Source of the DNA: Brachionus plicatilis
Lineage: Eukaryota; Rotifera; Eurotatoria; Ploima; Brachionidae
Direction: 5' to 3'
Assembly: GCA_010279815.1 (NCBI GenBank)
Contig: QEOQ01000460.1
Span: 28,315 to 61,907 of the forward strand
DNA: 33,593 nucleotides
The notes below the pieces were generated by a model. It did not search any database and was not told where the DNA came from. It saw only the letters and a list, made by a program, of their open reading frames with translations. Position numbers and translations under genes: made by a program. Of the stretch, positions 32,367 to 33,593 are shown piece by piece. How positions within the stretch are numbered: the stretch's first letter is position 1; every line of letters starts with the position of its first letter.

Positions 32367-33433
32367 TTACAATTTTGATTTCACATTCGAATAATCTTGA
32401 ACAATGTTTTCACTTAAAAATACTCCAATATCATGATTAGAAAAACCAAAGTCATTAAGAACTTTAATCGTGTGTTGACCAACAAGTGGCATCTCAAATT
32501 TTTGATTAATTGAATTTTGATTTAACCAATTCATACTTGGAAGACAAGATCCATCAGATAACTCTAAAAATGATGCTCGTTCTCTATTATGGGGATGAAT
32601 CGGTGCTTCATCTAGTTCTAAAACGGGTGAAACACACGAATCTAGATTTTTAAAAATCTCTTCCCATTCATGTCGAGTCCTTGTTTTGAATACTTTTTGT
32701 AAAGCCTCTTTTGTTACTTCTTCATCTTCTGAAAATTCCAAGCCTTGCAAAAGCTGATTGTAAAAAGCTGGCTCAAGGGGTCCGCAAGCCATGAATTTTC
32801 CGTCTTTTGTTTCATACGTCTCATATGGAGCAAAGCCACCATCTAAAAGATTTTCTCCCCGTTTATTTCCACTCCACACACCTGGTATATCTCTTGAAGT
32901 CCACAACCATGAAGACAAATAAGCTGCTCCCTCAACCATAGATAGATCAATAACTTTTTCATTAATTCCCTTTGTCTGTCGTTCGTACAAAGAAGTGATT
33001 ATTGCCAAAGCACACATCAAACCACCTCCAGCAAAATCAGCTATTAAGTTTATTGGAGCATAAGGCTTTTCCGAAGATCTACCCAAACATGATAAAACAC
33101 CTGAATAAGAAATGTAGTTTATATCATGACCAGCTTTTTGGCTCAAACTCCCAAACTGACCATAACCCGTTAGCCGAGCATATATCAAACTTGGATTTAC
33201 CTTAAATATTTGACTTGGACCCAAACCTAAACGTTCCATAACACCTAAAGCAATTCAATTTAGCCAAAATAAATTTTTTTGTTTTGTAATTTACCTTTTC
33301 TAAAAGGTTCTATCAAAACGTCAGCACTTTTGGTTAGATGCTTAACTATTTCAACTCCTTTTTTACTTTTTAGATTAATGGCTATCGACTCTTTTCCATG
33401 AGATAATCTATCTACATCGTTTGAAGAGTCGGC
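32367..33433 (-). CDS. AMACR: alpha-methylacyl-CoA racemase (5' partial)
   Basis: Peroxisomal (and mitochondrial) enzyme of the CoA-transferase III fold that interconverts 2R and 2S branched-chain acyl-CoA esters, needed before beta-oxidation of pristanic-type acids. Two exons join in phase: 33433-33295 and 33244-32367, 338 residues; the first exon(s), about 40 residues, lie beyond the right edge. Landmarks: DVDRLSHGKESIAINLKS, DVLIEPFRKG, VMERLGLGP, YARLTGYGQFG, AGHDINY (catalytic His), PINLIADFAGGG (catalytic Asp), IDLSMVEGAAYLSSWLW, FMACGPLEPAFY (conserved Glu), TRTRHEWEEIF and CVSPVLELDEA. The C-terminus is -KSKL, a canonical PTS1 peroxisomal signal. All catalytic residues are present, so the gene looks intact. 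Confidence 0.95.
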
Positions 33434-33593
33434 CTATTTTAGATAGATTTGTTTAAAGTAAAAGACGACTTTTAAATGTATTAAAATAATTTTTAAAAGT
33501 TTCTTTAATTTATGAACTAAAATCCAAGATTTTTCTAAGATTTTATTTTTTTTCCTAATGGTCAGAGTTGTTTAAAAGTCACAAGTCTCAAGT
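33434..33593. other. AMACR intron running off the window
   Basis: Begins upstream of acceptor AAATAG at 33434-33439. No further exon seen. Contains the start of a MITE copy at 33563. Confidence 0.6.
33563..33593. mobile_element. hAT-type MITE, copy C (cut by window edge)
   Basis: The last 31 bases start CAGAGTTGTTTAAAAGTCAC and continue ACAAGTCTCAA. They match the inward reading of the right end of copy B (27084-27222) over almost their full length. Only this terminus is in the window. Confidence 0.75.

Noticed and set aside
1..33593. CRISPR arrays, operons or prokaryotic regulatory sites
   Set aside because: All recognised genes are intron-split metazoan genes; repeats present are transposon-type inverted repeats or tandem coding repeats, not spaced arrays.

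Overview
The window looks like nuclear DNA of a small invertebrate animal. It is extremely AT-rich and its genes are split by GT-AG introns, many with GTAAA/GTAAG donors. The recognisable genes are metazoan orthologues (PLCB4/norpA, NAA40, PIGW, AMACR). Between and inside them lie remnants of Penelope-like, LINE and MULE elements and several small inverted-repeat elements (MITEs). A monogonont rotifer such as Brachionus would fit the composition and the Penelope-like element, but that is inference; nothing here fixes the species. A 72-base run of N marks an assembly gap at 21787-21858.

Layout. 1-1758: the 5' exons of a minus-strand EF-hand-like gene running off the left side, with a foldback repeat and short dispersed repeats beyond them. 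2466-3406: a seven-exon plus-strand NAA40 (NatD, histone H4/H2A N-terminal acetyltransferase). 4821-14216: a complete sixteen-exon minus-strand PLC-beta of the PLCB4/norpA class (1160 residues), with a decayed LINE in its largest intron and a candidate 30-nt in-frame microexon. 15090-15289: the last exon of an unidentified minus-strand gene. 20345-23735: minus-strand PIGW (GPI inositol acyltransferase) without its first exon(s).

24660-29072: a plus-strand three-exon gene of unknown function, predicted by splice-phase matching. It would encode a single-pass membrane protein with a Cys-rich juxtamembrane stretch and a coiled coil built of 93-nt tandem repeats. Its introns hold at least four MITEs. 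29714-32226 is a transposon graveyard: a TA-flanked MITE, a MULE transposase fragment, and a Penelope-like element carrying a GIY-YIG domain and a candidate hammerhead ribozyme. A 403-bp hAT-like MITE with a perfect 8-bp target duplication lies inside the Penelope-like element. 32367-33433: minus-strand AMACR ending in the peroxisomal signal SKL, with its 5' exon(s) beyond the right edge.

The genes do not form one pathway. They are ordinary housekeeping and signalling genes: phosphoinositide signalling, N-terminal acetylation, GPI anchor synthesis and branched-chain/bile-acid-type CoA racemisation. The less ordinary parts are the nested, ribozyme-bearing Penelope-like remnant, the PLCB4 microexon candidate and the unassigned repeat coiled-coil membrane gene. 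All exon joins were made by eye from splice consensus, reading phase and remembered family similarity, with no transcript data.
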